Source of the DNA: Botryotinia globosa
Taxonomy: Eukaryota; Ascomycota; Leotiomycetes; Helotiales; Sclerotiniaceae
DNA length: 64,000 nucleotides
Direction: 5' to 3'
Assembly (NCBI GenBank): GCA_014898425.1
Contig: RCSZ01000005.1
Location: forward strand, 2,134,501 to 2,198,500
Shown here: positions 1-10,777 of the stretch, piece by piece
Position numbering within the stretch: position 1 is the stretch's first letter
Layout: each line of letters begins with the position of its first letter
Made by a program: the position numbers and the translations under genes
The notes under the pieces: generated by a model
What the model saw: the letters and a program-made list of their open reading frames with translations, nothing else
Database searches by the model: none
Told to the model about the DNA's origin: nothing

Positions 1-1306
1 GATTGTATAACTTGTTTGCATTTGATTGAAATAATTGAACAAAAAAAAAACAATCTGAGATTGAAGTGATGTTTATATCTTAAGCTTCTTAGCTGTTCTA
101 ACAATGGTATCCATGAAGCTTGGCCTCGGATAAATTGTCATCACAATTCCGGGACAACTCCGAATCCCGCCCAGCAACAATAATCGGTCGTCGTCCTTGG
201 TTTTTGGCCATGATATCACCAACAAAGATCCCGAGGTTGCTCCCGACCTATGTCTTGAGCGGAGAAGTGTTGGAATGGAAACCAAGATCTTCATCTCCAA
301 AGTGTCACATGAGTGTCTCTTTGTTTGCTGACCACGTGATCACCCCTTTTATCATCTAGTCAAACATGCACCATAAAGTGCAATTGTCATGATTACAAGA
401 GCAGATTGAAGATTACTACCTACTACAACATGGTTATGAGGTCGAAAGTTTGACTGAGAATAATTCTGCAACCTCCTGTATGTGGCTTTACTGTCATTAG
501 GTATCCGTTAGTAGCGGCCGTCAACATACCATATTTACATGACGGAAGCGGCATTGTCAAACTCGTCGATAATCATGGACGAGACCATCGAAATTGGATT
601 CCGTTTGTGTTTTTCTGATAAGAGAGAGTATATTGGTTGTGTAGAGTGCGAAAAGTTCCCTCCATGAAGCAAAGAGTCCAGGATTAAACCATGGGTATCG
701 TTCATTGATTGTAACCTTCCTGTCTCTCATGACGAACGTTGAGAGCTTATAAGCTCACACCAATCAAATTATGCCTTATTTCTGTTGAGGTTTCATTGGG
801 ATAATGTTTGCCATATCACATGAAAAGCAAACCGATTTTTTCGATTAGCTGATGCCTTTCCAAGGGGGACTGTAACTCTGTTGCCATGCTACGTGCATCA
901 TGCAAACACGCGTGCGAAATCCAATTCCAACCATTTCGAATTAATCAATAATTTCAAGCAATTGAAATATATTAATCTGCATTATGTGCACCGAAATCCT
1001 TATCTGGCATACCAAAGGGTCTAAAAAAGCCAGGGAGAACCTTGATTTTTAAGACTGTGCGCTGTGCAAGATTTTCTTTTAAGACGAAAAGTCACACGCT
1101 TCTGTACACAGAGATGATTCTTCTCATGCTAGCTTCAATCTACCATCAGCAAGTTTTTTCTTATACAAATTGAGCTTTGTAGCCAAAGGCAATATAATCT
1201 TCAATTGATTTAGAACCCTCCTGACCTCTTCAATTTCAGTGTCCTCCCATCAACTTTCTCAGCCGGAAGATAGAAAATAACAAAGCGAAGAGAAAAACGA
1301 CACAGG
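1..1306. other. No supported gene; left edge of window
   Basis: Open frames here are short, overlap on opposite strands and show no recognisable motif or splice continuity. There is a run of A residues near position 41-50. Part of this interval is presumably the promoter of the SET-MYND gene that starts at 1307. I see no RNA gene or clear repeat. Confidence 0.5.
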
Positions 1307-3083
1307 ATGCCGAAAAATCCGAGATACGCATTGAAAGATGTACTGGGAAAGGGGAAAGGTCTTGTTGCAACCCAGGACATTCCTAAGGGTACTCGAATCA
1401 TCGAAGAGAAGCCAATTATGACGAGGCCTAAAAGAGCACCCCCAGGATTTTCCCTCCGAGGTCAATTCAATGCCCTCAATGATGAACAACGGCAAGCATT
1501 CCTATCTCTGCAAAATGTACACCCTTACAAGAATGCAGATGAGCAATACTTCGGGATCTTCAAGACAAATGGTCTTCCCATGGAAAGTGACGATGAGGGC
1601 GGTCTATTCATTGAAACTTGTCGGATCAACCACGCCTGTGATAACAACGCCTCTAGCAACTGGAACACGCGTATCAAGAAGCACACTATCCACGCGCTGA
1701 GAGACATCCACGAAGGCGAAGAGATCACAATAAGCTATCTTGGATCTCGCGCATGGCCTCGCGAAATTCGACGTCAGGTCCTCCAAGAGAAATTCAAATT
1801 TTTGTGCTCATGCAATCTTTGTGGTTTACCTGCCAGGGAATCCATGCAAATTGACAAGGAGTTGATGAATATCGCTCGGATCATGACTCTGATTCCAGGC
1901 ACCTTTATGAGAAATCCGTTGCAGGGCGTCCGTTACATGGATCAAGCCGTTCAGCTACTCTCTGGCAAAGAAGTGGGTGTCAGCTTGTTGGGTGGTCTTT
2001 TTGCTGAAGCTTCTAAGATGAACATAGGTCACGGTGACTTGGCAAGAGCTCGTATTTTGGCTGAGAAGGCAACACCTTATTTGATTATATCATATGGCAG
2101 TGACAGCGTACAAGTGCTTGATAACCAGCATCGAGCCAACCAACCATCCATGAACATCTACTACGGCTTATCGTCTCTAGACTGGGCGACACCCGTCCAT
2201 GATGTCCCGTCAAGTCTTGATTCAAATGGATTTGAAGACTGGCTTTGGAGAAGAGAGGGACTGCAGAATTCACAAATTTATTTCGAAAGCCCAAACAGTT
2301 TTTTGAGTAACTCCATTTTCCCCTCATTCCTGGAACTTCCGCATAGAGACCAGACGAGCCCAGAGTTCTATGAAAATGCTGGAAAGTCCAATCAGCGACC
2401 GCGACGCCACTGGTGTTTCTTGGGTGAGATTCTGGAGTTTGACATATCAGATCTCGTAATTCTAGTCAAAGACCTTGATGACACACATGTCCAACTCTTA
2501 CTCGAAACCAATGCACGAGGGATATTTCCTAAAGTTCGAAAAGCGCACACGGTGGCAATTCTCTATGCGCAACGCGACGGCAAAATTACTGAACCTGATA
2601 TCAGCCTTAGAAACGTCGCATTACTTCAGGTATGGTACTCAAGTGGTTTCCACTAGATACCCATATATTGGTCTATATTTAACAACGTGATACAGATCTT
2701 CCCAACATCGTTATCTCACTTGATTGCATTAAGAGATCTGACTCACGAATTCTCTACGAAAAGAGAGACTGATAATGCCAGAACATGCCACGGATGTGGT
2801 AAGAAGTCATCGTCAATGGTTAAATGCAGCGGGTGTTCCTTTTTCTGGTATTGCAATGAGGTTAGTCTAACACAGAGGCTCCGCGATCATATATAATAGT
2901 GCGCATACTAATTATCATGTGCAACACGAATAGAAATGCCAGAAGAACGGCTGGAGCTCTAAGGGCCACAAAAATGATTGCAAAATCCTCAAGAAGCCTG
3001 ATTTGCGAGGGATGTTTTGGATGAAGTGGGACGAGTTCAATGGCGTTGTTCAATTTCCTTTGTCGACTGTTGTGGGAAATTAA
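1307..3083 (+). CDS. SET and MYND domain protein (SMYD-like), copy 1
   Basis: Predicted 545-residue protein in three exons: 1307-2629, 2696-2860 and 2934-3083. Introns have clean GT..AG ends and preserve the frame. The N-terminal SET part has a GKGKGLVATQDIPKGTRI start, the NHACD motif near residue 108 (family usually NHSC), EEITISYLG, and a cysteine-rich post-SET CSCNLC. A MYND zinc finger sits at the C-terminus, split by intron 2 (CHGCGKKS, CSGC, FWYCNE, then KCQKNGWSSKGHKNDC). This order, MYND after SET, differs from animal SMYD proteins, where MYND is inserted within SET. The family are lysine methyltransferases of histones or other proteins; the substrate cannot be told from sequence. 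A paralogue follows directly downstream on the same strand, indicating tandem duplication. Family assignment is firm; activity is inferred. Confidence 0.88.
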
Positions 3084-3522
3084 GCAGGAGATGTCTATGG
3101 AACGCTTGACACAGATGGAGGCTCATGATCGAGTGAATAAAACCAGCCACTACATTCTACTTCTTTCTCATGTTGAAGTTTGAGGCACAAATGATACCTA
3201 GGTAGTGCTTCATTATATCCTCCATGCGTCACAAAGCTCCTTGGTTACATGCACGAAGGATCAAACTTTCTCCCTTGTTCATTCTTTGATGTGATTTTGC
3301 AGTTTTACAAGTCACATGCACCATTAATTCACATCGTCCAGAAGTCTCACATTCGTTCCGATCAAACGAATTCACTGCAAGCAAATTCATCAGGGTTGGT
3401 TATATTGGTTCATCCTCCTACTGCCATTCTCATATTCACTTTTACAAAGTCCTGAAATCAACCTGATTTCCAGATTAAGTGGTCAAAAAGATCCGAAGGC
3501 GGAAGATCCCAATAAGTGTATC
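3084..3522. other. Spacer between tandem SET-MYND genes
   Basis: The 439 bp hold the 3' end of copy 1 and the promoter of copy 2. One 68-codon open frame (3249-3455) lacks any motif and is not called. No repeat was seen. Confidence 0.5.
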
Positions 3523-5377
3523 ATGATGGCTAATCGAATGTATGCAAAGCGACATGTGCCAGGGAAGGGGTTAGGTCTCATTGCGACCAAAGATATTCCC
3601 AGGGGCACACGAATTCTCTCTGAGTCTGCATGGATATTGGGACCTGAATTACTCGGAGATGATCTTCGACCTTGCATCTCAAGACAACTGTCTGCTCTCA
3701 CTATTCAACAGCAACAGGATTGCTTTTCTTTCGGTTGTATGCACCAGTGCACAAGTGAACTCGAACGGCTATGTGCGATTTTCAACACAAATTGTCTGCC
3801 TTTGGAAGGAGCTTATATTTTGGAAACGGGCAATCCAGGCGGATCTCAAAACCGACACAAAAGAGGCGGGCTTTTTCCTAATGCATGTCGTATCAATCAT
3901 GCCTGTGATCGAAACGCGGGAGCGCACTGGATTGAGAGTAGCCAACAAATCGCCGTCACAGCTCTGAAAAACATCTGCAAAGATGAGGAAATTACAATAA
4001 ACTACCTGGGTCTCAATAAAACCCGCAGAGCTCGGCGTGCGAATCTTCAGAGAGATTTCGGGTTTGATTGTTCATGTGGTCTCTGCTCCTTGCCCGAAAA
4101 CGAGAGCAAGATCATTGATAGGCAATTGAGTGAACTACCCAAACTGTCGTTATTTATTTTTGGTCGTATCACAGCGAGCAGACGTGCAAGACCATTACGG
4201 GAACTTCATGAATTCGATCAACTAGTCCGTCTTTATAATGAGCAGGAAACCGGGATTGCCGACATTGGGCGAATCTATGTGGCTATCGCTGAGAGGGTTC
4301 TCAAGCATAGCGACTTGGCCAGAGGAAAAGTTTTCGCGGAGAGGGCGATATCTGACTTTAGAATGGTCTATGGCAGTGACTGTATGGAAATACAAAAGTG
4401 GAGATACCTAATTGACAATCCTACTGAATACGAACTATTTGGGCATTCAACGGCATGGAAAACAACAGTCGACGAAATACCCCCTGATTTTTCTCCAGAA
4501 AAATTTGAAGACTGGCTATGGAAAAGAGAGCGAGTGCATTCTGTGGAAAGGATAGTTGACTTTCGAAGCCGCGTCATTTTTCCACCAATCATTCACTTGC
4601 CCTTTTCAAACAATAGCGACTACTACGAGACCAACGAGACTTCTTGTTCCAGGGCACGAAATCACTGGTGTTTCTTTGGAGAGATCACTCACACAACTAA
4701 GTTTGGAAAATCATCGTTGGCAGTTAAAGATGTTGATGGTAAAGAAATCAAGCTTGCATTCGCAACCGAAGAAAGGGGGAGAGAATTACCACCAAATAGA
4801 GTTGTGAAAGGATGCACAGTTGCGATTATCAACGCAAAACCATACGAGTTTCCAACCGAGGATGAGAACTATGGTGGGAAGATTGGTATTCTTCATGATG
4901 ATGAACTTTGTTTGAAGGTAATGTGCTTATCATTTCTATATTTTCATAGTTGTTTTAGCTGCCTGTCGCTAACCATATGCAACAACACATAGATCTTCAG
5001 ACTTTCGCTGAACGAGCTATTCGCATTGAACGATCAGATCCAAGTGTTTTCTACAGAAACGAATGGTCTAAGAATGTGTCACGGATGTCAGAAGAAATCA
5101 GCCTCGCTTTTTAATTGTCAGAAATGTTCAATGTTCTGGTATTGCAGTAGGGTAAGACTTGACCTAAATTTCTTCTCTTTCTCTTTTCATTTTATATTGA
5201 TGATTTCGACGCTAATCATATTTCTGGAACGAGTAGGCTTGCCAAATAATTGGATGGAGTCAAAATGAACATCAAGATGTTTGTGCCATTCTCAGAAAAG
5301 AACCTGATTTGAAAAAAATGTTTCTTCTTGATTGGGATCAATATGATACTCATGTTCAGTTTCCTTTGCCAGGTTAG
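3523..5377 (+). CDS. SET and MYND domain protein (SMYD-like), copy 2
   Basis: Predicted 564-residue protein in three exons: 3523-4917, 4993-5151 and 5237-5377. Introns lie at positions equivalent to those in the upstream copy, including the one that splits the MYND finger. Shared landmarks are GKGLGLIATKDIPRGTRI, CRINHACDRNAG, DEEITINYLG, post-SET CSCGLC, a mid-region FEDWLWKRERVHS block (FEDWLWRREGLQN in copy 1), NHWCFFGEI, and a C-terminal MYND (CHGCQKKS, CQKC, FWYCSR, ACQIIGWSQNEHQDVC). It is a clear paralogue but substantially diverged along its length, so the duplication is not recent. An insert of about 15 residues around ETGNPGGSQNRHKR precedes the NHACD motif. Expected role: protein lysine methyltransferase, substrate unknown. 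Confidence 0.88.
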
Positions 5378-5786
5378 ATAAGTATGTAGTTAATGTGTAT
5401 TGAGGAGAACTCAAAGCGTGATAGCATCACAAGGAATGAGAAAATAGCATGGATGAAGATATAAAAAATCATTTCGATGAGTGAAGGCATTGTTAAACAT
5501 TAAATTCTGGGAATAGCTTGGGCAAATGTGCTTTTCTATTGTTCTTGTCGGTTCCAACACAAGTCAATTATCCATCCTCACCCTGTACCCCCCATTACTA
5601 GCCAGTATTTGAATCTCTGCAGTGCTTTCCATTCCCTCATTACGCAATCTTCTAATCCAATTCAGATCCAACCAAACCTTCACGAGGTTCAAACACCCAC
5701 TCCAAGCTTTCATCGCATCCAAAAGCCCCAATGTCTATCAAATTATCCCTCCACCTAGTAATTACACTTCCAATACCATGCGAAGC
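5378..5786. other. Convergent intergenic spacer
   Basis: This lies between the 3' ends of the second SET-MYND gene (plus) and the MGCIPSK gene (minus). It is C/T-rich in its second half. Open frames on the plus strand here run into the antisense of the next gene and are not supported. Confidence 0.45.
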
Positions 5787-6365
5787 TCAACCCCTAAAAA
5801 CAACTCCAGGACGATCCCACTTCGTCGTACCGACCGAACTAACAGGCGAAACAGGACGAGTACCAAAATCATCTTCATCTTGTCTTGGCCTCGGCGGCGA
5901 TACAGCGCTCAGACCCGGATTACTGATTGATTGACCGATTCGGCGTCTTCCCGTATTTGCTCCGACTTTGCTATCTTCAAGTGTGTCGGCTCCAAGCTTG
6001 CCGGCGCCGACAGTGTTGTCTCCATTGGTTTGTGCTTCAAGCCTAATGACCCCAAGCGAAGATCTTCTTTCCGGAATCGTCCAGCTCAATCTCGATTCCT
6101 TCACTCTATCCTGTTCTACTTTGGGGCTCCGCTCAGTCGACACTTCGTTGAGGGTATCCTGAGTCTTTCTTTGTGCTTGGAGGTAGCTCGCATATCCATT
6201 CATAACGCGGGTTGATACGGCGCGGTGAGATGATGAGACGTCAACGGGTGGTGATGCGTGGAGACTGCTTTCATCGCTCGTATGAGGTGCGTATGCACCT
6301 CTGGTAGATCGGCGTTGATGTTTTTCGTTTGGAGGGACGGGTGGTTTGGATGGTATACAGCCCAT
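5787..6365 (-). CDS. Small hypothetical protein with N-terminal lipidation signal
   Basis: Single-exon frame of 192 residues. It begins MGCIPSKPPVPPNEKHQRRS: Gly2 and Ser6 fit the N-myristoylation consensus MGxxxS, and Cys3 could be palmitoylated, so a membrane-anchored location is likely. The rest is polar, Ser/Arg/Gly-rich and probably disordered (SSHRAVSTRVMNGYASYLQA, then RPVSPVSSVGTTKWDRPGVV near the C-terminus). No catalytic domain is recognised. The start is chosen because the lipidation motif only makes sense at the initiator Met. The coding strand is C-rich at the 5' end and G-rich near the stop. Function unknown; it may be an adaptor on the plasma membrane or endomembranes. Confidence 0.6.
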   Translation of the reverse strand: MGCIPSKPPVPPNEKHQRRSTRGAYAPHTSDESSLHASPPVDVSSSHRAVSTRVMNGYASYLQAQRKTQDTLNEVSTERSPKVEQDRVKESRLSWTIPERRSSLGVIRLEAQTNGDNTVGAGKLGADTLEDSKVGANTGRRRIGQSISNPGLSAVSPPRPRQDEDDFGTRPVSPVSSVGTTKWDRPGVVFRG

Positions 6366-6700
6366 TTTGGAAGATATGTGAGAGAGGTTTGGGAATATTT
6401 TGTTGGAAAGGGTCTGAGGAGTCCAAGTCGACGAATTTTCATGATGGCATTTTCGAAGAGATACGGGTCAGTGAATTTCGAAGCTAACAACATTGAGATT
6501 TGGAGTGTGGTACTTCATATTCACTTGTGGTTGAGTGACGAATAATACCTACTATGAGTAAAATAACTAATAAATTTATCGATTAGCCACTACTTTTCTT
6601 GTAGCTTCATGAATACCTACCGAGTCAATTAAAATTCTGGATGGCATAATTATTCCCATGTCAAATCAAGAAGATGAAATTAACTCATATAATCCACTGC
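6366..6700. other. Spacer between small minus-strand genes
   Basis: Promoter of the MGCIPSK gene and 3' flank of the next one. AT-rich around 6540-6690. No gene or repeat seen. Confidence 0.45.
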
Positions 6701-7189
6701 TCAGTTCCCTTGTGCAAAGCACCAATTCCACAACCTCGACCAACAATTCGTACAAACCCATGACACATTGCACTTTCCTAATCCTTTCTCTGTTTTATGT
6801 CTCTTTGTACAATCATCCTTCTTGAAATCTCGATCCATCTCACACATCTCATCCATCACAGCCATAGCATCAACTACCAACCAGTCTTCCCCTTCCGCAT
6901 CCCCATCGCCCTTCGAATGCGACTCCTCTTCTTGCTCTATTTTTCTGATCATCAGGGTATTCTTAAGACGCTTGATAACCTCTCGTGTTTCTTCAATCTT
7001 CCCTTCTTCTCTAAACTTGCGAGCTTTGAGAAGCAGGGGGATTAAACTTTCTGTAGGCCATGCGAGATGAGACATTTCTTCCCAGATCTTAGGGTCACTG
7101 GTGATTTGTATCTTGTCCATGTCATCATGCCACTCGACTGCAGTTATAGGTAGAGATGTAGATGTTTTCTTGGATATTTCTGTGCCCAT
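6701..7189 (-). CDS. Hypothetical acidic protein, 162 aa
   Basis: Intact single-exon frame starting MGTEISKKTSTSLPITAVEW. The start again fits MGxxxS, so N-myristoylation is possible but weaker than in the neighbouring gene because Cys3 is absent. A helical charged segment (KARKFREEGKIEETREVIKR) is followed by an acidic stretch (GDGDAEGEDW) and a Cys/Trp-rich tail (CNVSWVCTNCWSRLWNWCF) that could bind metal or pack against a membrane. No family recognised. The frame is long for its base composition and has protein-like amino acid use, so it is probably real. Further exons cannot be excluded. Confidence 0.5.
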   Translation of the reverse strand: MGTEISKKTSTSLPITAVEWHDDMDKIQITSDPKIWEEMSHLAWPTESLIPLLLKARKFREEGKIEETREVIKRLKNTLMIRKIEQEEESHSKGDGDAEGEDWLVVDAMAVMDEMCEMDRDFKKDDCTKRHKTEKGLGKCNVSWVCTNCWSRLWNWCFAQGN

Positions 7190-7633
7190 TGCGTTTGAAA
7201 TTTGTCTTTGTTGAGATGTGTAAACCTATCTTGAAGTGTCGAAAAGCTTATAAGGGGGAGCTGGGAGTTTGGATAGCAAATAAGCGGCTTATATGAAATT
7301 TAAGAGATAATAACCCTGAGGGTTTCCTCGGGAAGTTCATCATAGACCGTGAAACACATTGTCTGCAGTGTTATTTACCAACTATGTAATAATAAGTAGC
7401 ATTATGGAATTCTGATCCCAATTTCAATACGCCGACCATCGATGACTTAACCACATCACGTTATTCAAGCATGACCGTAGTTTTGTGTGAAATTCAACGC
7501 ATTGCGTATTATATTTTCAACCTGGCTAGATGTATAGAGTGGGTAACTAGATTATCTTACTTCCATCCATTGTCCTGAGTCCTGATGCTCTTTCCACCAC
7601 TTCAATTTCCTCCAACTATCCCTCCATTGAAAT
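7190..7633. other. Intergenic, no gene seen
   Basis: Upstream region of the 162-residue protein gene and 3' flank of the next minus-strand gene. No motif, RNA gene or repeat was recognised. Confidence 0.45.
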
Positions 7634-8189
7634 CTACAAATCAATCTCACAATCAAACATATTTTCCTCTCCATTCCTCGAGCCATCGAAATGAAGATCG
7701 TCCGCGAAACGAACCTTTCTCTTTGTGATTCTATTTGTTGCCCTGTAACGGTTAGCAGAGGCTTCATTATTGTGTCAACACATAACTCACTTCCTGAGAT
7801 CATCAAGCGATTCCTGCGAGCCAAAGTCCCTGACAATTATCCTAAAAACAATTAGTATGCGCTGCATTTTGCATTTGAAGGAGTAATATTTACGATCTAG
7901 GCCTGTTCAGAAATTCTAGAGAGTCTATGCGTTTGACGTTGTCTCCATGTTTTTTCTTCAACTGCATAACAACAAGTGAGTGAGGATTAGTGGTGTTGTT
8001 CTCTGCTGTGGTTTCTTGTTGAGGAGTTGATAGATCGAGCATCGATTTGGATCTTGGAGGCGATGAGACTTGCAAGGTATTTTTTCCAGTTTCACTTAGA
8101 TGAGGTGTGGCAGTTTGAAGCTGATCAAGTGTGATGGATTTGCTGCGGGTTCTAGTAAGTTGATCTTCGGGAGGTGTCAAAGTCGACAT
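7634..8189 (-). CDS. Hypothetical protein with candidate PP1-docking motif
   Basis: Spliced by eye into three exons on the minus strand: 8189-7894, 7841-7791 and 7742-7634, giving 151 residues. Both introns have good donors (GTAAAT, GTGAGT) and acceptors and keep the frame. The N-terminus is Ser/Thr/Pro-rich with two RSKS sites (TRTRSKSITLDQLQ, PPRSKSMLDL) that look like kinase or 14-3-3 targets. A short conserved-looking block, VRDFGSQESLDDLRKATNRI, leads into KRKVRFADDLHFDG. KVRF fits the RVxF consensus for docking to protein phosphatase 1, and FADD-like residues after it are common in PP1 regulators. No catalytic domain. A PP1 regulatory role is an inference from one motif. Confidence 0.5.
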
Positions 8190-8556
8190 TTTAGTGATGT
8201 TATTCTCAATCTCAATGATTTATTGATTTCTTTGAGCTACTTTGTATATTGCAAGAAAAGACTATTTCATTGCGATGAGAAGGTATCTCTTAAATGGTCT
8301 TTCTAAAGTTGAGAGAGATTATTCATAAGTTAAAGTGTTGGTCATTCGCATCACATCACTCACTCATATTCTCCAAAGAGATTCAGTCATAAATCATGAA
8401 GAAACAATTGTGATTAATAAATATCTAGAAAACGTCCTAATGACCGGTCCTAGTCGCGGCAGATAATGGCACCAGATATAGAAAGAATACTTATGCAGCT
8501 GCTCAAATATATGTTGTATCAATATCTGACGAGGTCCCCATCCATCGACGACTCAA
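8190..8556. other. Intergenic, no gene seen
   Basis: Upstream region of the KVRF-motif gene and 3' flank of the Gln-rich gene. AT-rich, no motif recognised. Confidence 0.45.
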
Positions 8557-10053
8557 CTAATCATAACGAGAGCCGGTCTTCAATTTCTCACCTTGGTTTG
8601 GAAATCCTTTCGGTACAACTCTCAACGAAGTAATTACTTCTCCATTCCCCTCACTAATCAACTGATCAGTAGCCCAATGAAATCCCTGACCGCATCGATA
8701 TCCACCCGTGATCCTAGACCATCGACATCCTCTAGGACATGTATTACCGATTTTTCGAAGTTGTGACTTTGCCCATGCATCTTGAACGAAAAATTCTTGG
8801 GATGCAATATCCAGATTCTCAATTCCTAATTGAGAAACAGCCATTTCTTGATCTTGTTGGCTTTCTAATCCTGGAAATTGAGCGACAGAAGCTTGCTGCT
8901 ATCGACGTCTATCAGTTAGTGATCCTTATAAAATGTCTGATTGATTATATGGGAATTAGCATACTTGTTGTGGTGGTGGCATAGGAGGTGCTACACCATA
9001 CCTATTCTGTCCACCTATCGATTGAAGCTCCCTGAGACTAGGCATAGGATTTCCGGGTTGCACAAGCGAACGGAAACCCTTTCCTCGAGCAATTCTTCTA
9101 TGAGCTTTTTGCATTGCTTTATCCTGCTGTGCCTTGCGCCACTCTGGATCTTGGCGTGGATCAACATACTGGGCTGCCTGGCCACGAGGGTTTTGAAGTT
9201 GAGCTCTAGCTTCAGCTTGGTGGGCATATATGGTAGGTGGACCTTGTCTATTTAGAGGCATACTGCTAGATGGTAGGTTGCTTCCGAACGCTGGATTGGT
9301 TCCGAAAGATTGTCTATGTGGTACTTGGAGTCGAGGTCGTTGGCCTGGACAAACGCGTAAAGAATCTTGAACTTCTCGTTGCCAATAAACCGGTGTTGTT
9401 AGAGTTGGCTGAAATTGAGAACGGTTTTGTGTTCCAGGACGACGCAGTGCTTGAACGTGTGATTGATTTCGATTAATGAGCTCAGTGGGTCTTCTCGTTT
9501 GAGTTTGTGATTGAGTTCGTTCAAGAAATCCGGCTGGTCTCTGTGATTCAGATACAGATTGAATTGATTGCGCAGATCTGAGGGATGGCTCAGGCTGTGA
9601 TTGTATTTGTGGCAAATTCGGAGCCGCTTGGCCTTGACCCATTGGTACTGCAGTAACTTGTGATTGGGAGCTTCTACTTTCAGTGATACGGGATAGTGTT
9701 TGACCTGTTTCGCTTCCTACATCAAATTGCAGTCGGCTAGGATTTGAAGAATGAACAGAACTCGGACGACTAGATCCTGTCATACTTTGATTGGTAAAAT
9801 GTTGATTTTCAGGAGCTTGACTGGTACCACGACGAGCGGAAAATTGTCGTTGATTTGCAGTGAGTTGAACGTCCATTTCACCAAGACCAGCAGGACTTAA
9901 ACTAGAATGGATAGAAGCTTGATCTGCAGTAAGTGGCATATCCATCCTATCGGGTCCGGTAGGGGCTAGACTTCCTTGTGGAAATCTACTTACACCACCG
10001 TCATCATGACCTCCCCTTGCATTCTTCTTCTTACCACCCATCTTGATGTCCAA
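8557..10053 (-). CDS. Hypothetical Gln/Ser-rich protein with Cys-rich C-terminal module
   Basis: Two exons on the minus strand, 10053-8965 and 8898-8557, encode 476 residues. The intron has a GTATGC donor and keeps frame across a glutamine run. Residues 1-300 are low complexity, rich in Gln, Ser, Arg and Pro, with repeated RTQSQTQTRR-like blocks. Residues about 300-350 are basic (KAQQDKAMQKAHRRIARGKG), a possible nucleic-acid-binding segment. The C-terminal 113 residues are ordered and contain CPRGCRWSRITGGYRCGQGF followed by HWATDQLISEG, a compact Cys/His/Trp module that could be a small zinc fold. No named family recognised. Probably a fungal-specific protein; nuclear location is a guess from the basic and Gln-rich composition. 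Confidence 0.6.
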
Positions 10054-10777
10054 ACTTACTGAAGATGGAATAAGGTGGAGGTGGCTCGGAGAATCCTAGT
10101 AGGTAGCTTGACATGAATGTAAATTGTATTAATAAAGTGAAGAGTTTTATAATGAAAAGTAGATGTTTAACAGTGGTGAGTGCATTTCCTAGATGGCGAA
10201 TCTAAGAATCTACATATAAATAGGTAAGTTGCTACGACAACTTTTCAATTACTATTGAGCTACCACTTCATTGGCAATTTTTGCAATTTGAGTTAACAGT
10301 AACCAGATTGACGTAGCTGTACGAATGATTGTGCACTAAGATACCACACCTTTGCTCAGCCAAGAGGTGCTGCAATAAAGATAAAAACAACTACGACATC
10401 CCAAAAATACATACATTGTTTGACCTCGCTGCGATCATCTTATTTCCACTTAGAAATAGTGACTTTTATGAAATATATCATGTAGATTTTCGAGGGTGTC
10501 CCCCGCTTCCATACATATTGTAGTAATTGGAATGGCATTGGAAATAGCTCAAATAATTATGTAATTAGGACTACAGCCCGAAACGATTAATCGACTAATT
10601 ATTATCCCAATCAACGTTCGCGATCCACCTCGTCGGTTCACTTCGACGTACAAGATGATGGTATAAATAAGATGCAGGAGAATCTCTGAAGTACTGGCTA
10701 TGGAGCACTTGTTCTCTGGGTATTATGTGTGAAAACCTTTTGGGTGTATCCCTTCATGATCATAAATCCTTTCATCT
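10054..10777. other. Intergenic, no gene seen
   Basis: Promoter of the Gln-rich gene and 3' flank of the Nudix gene. One 64-codon open frame at 10329-10523 (plus) has no supporting motif. Confidence 0.45.
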
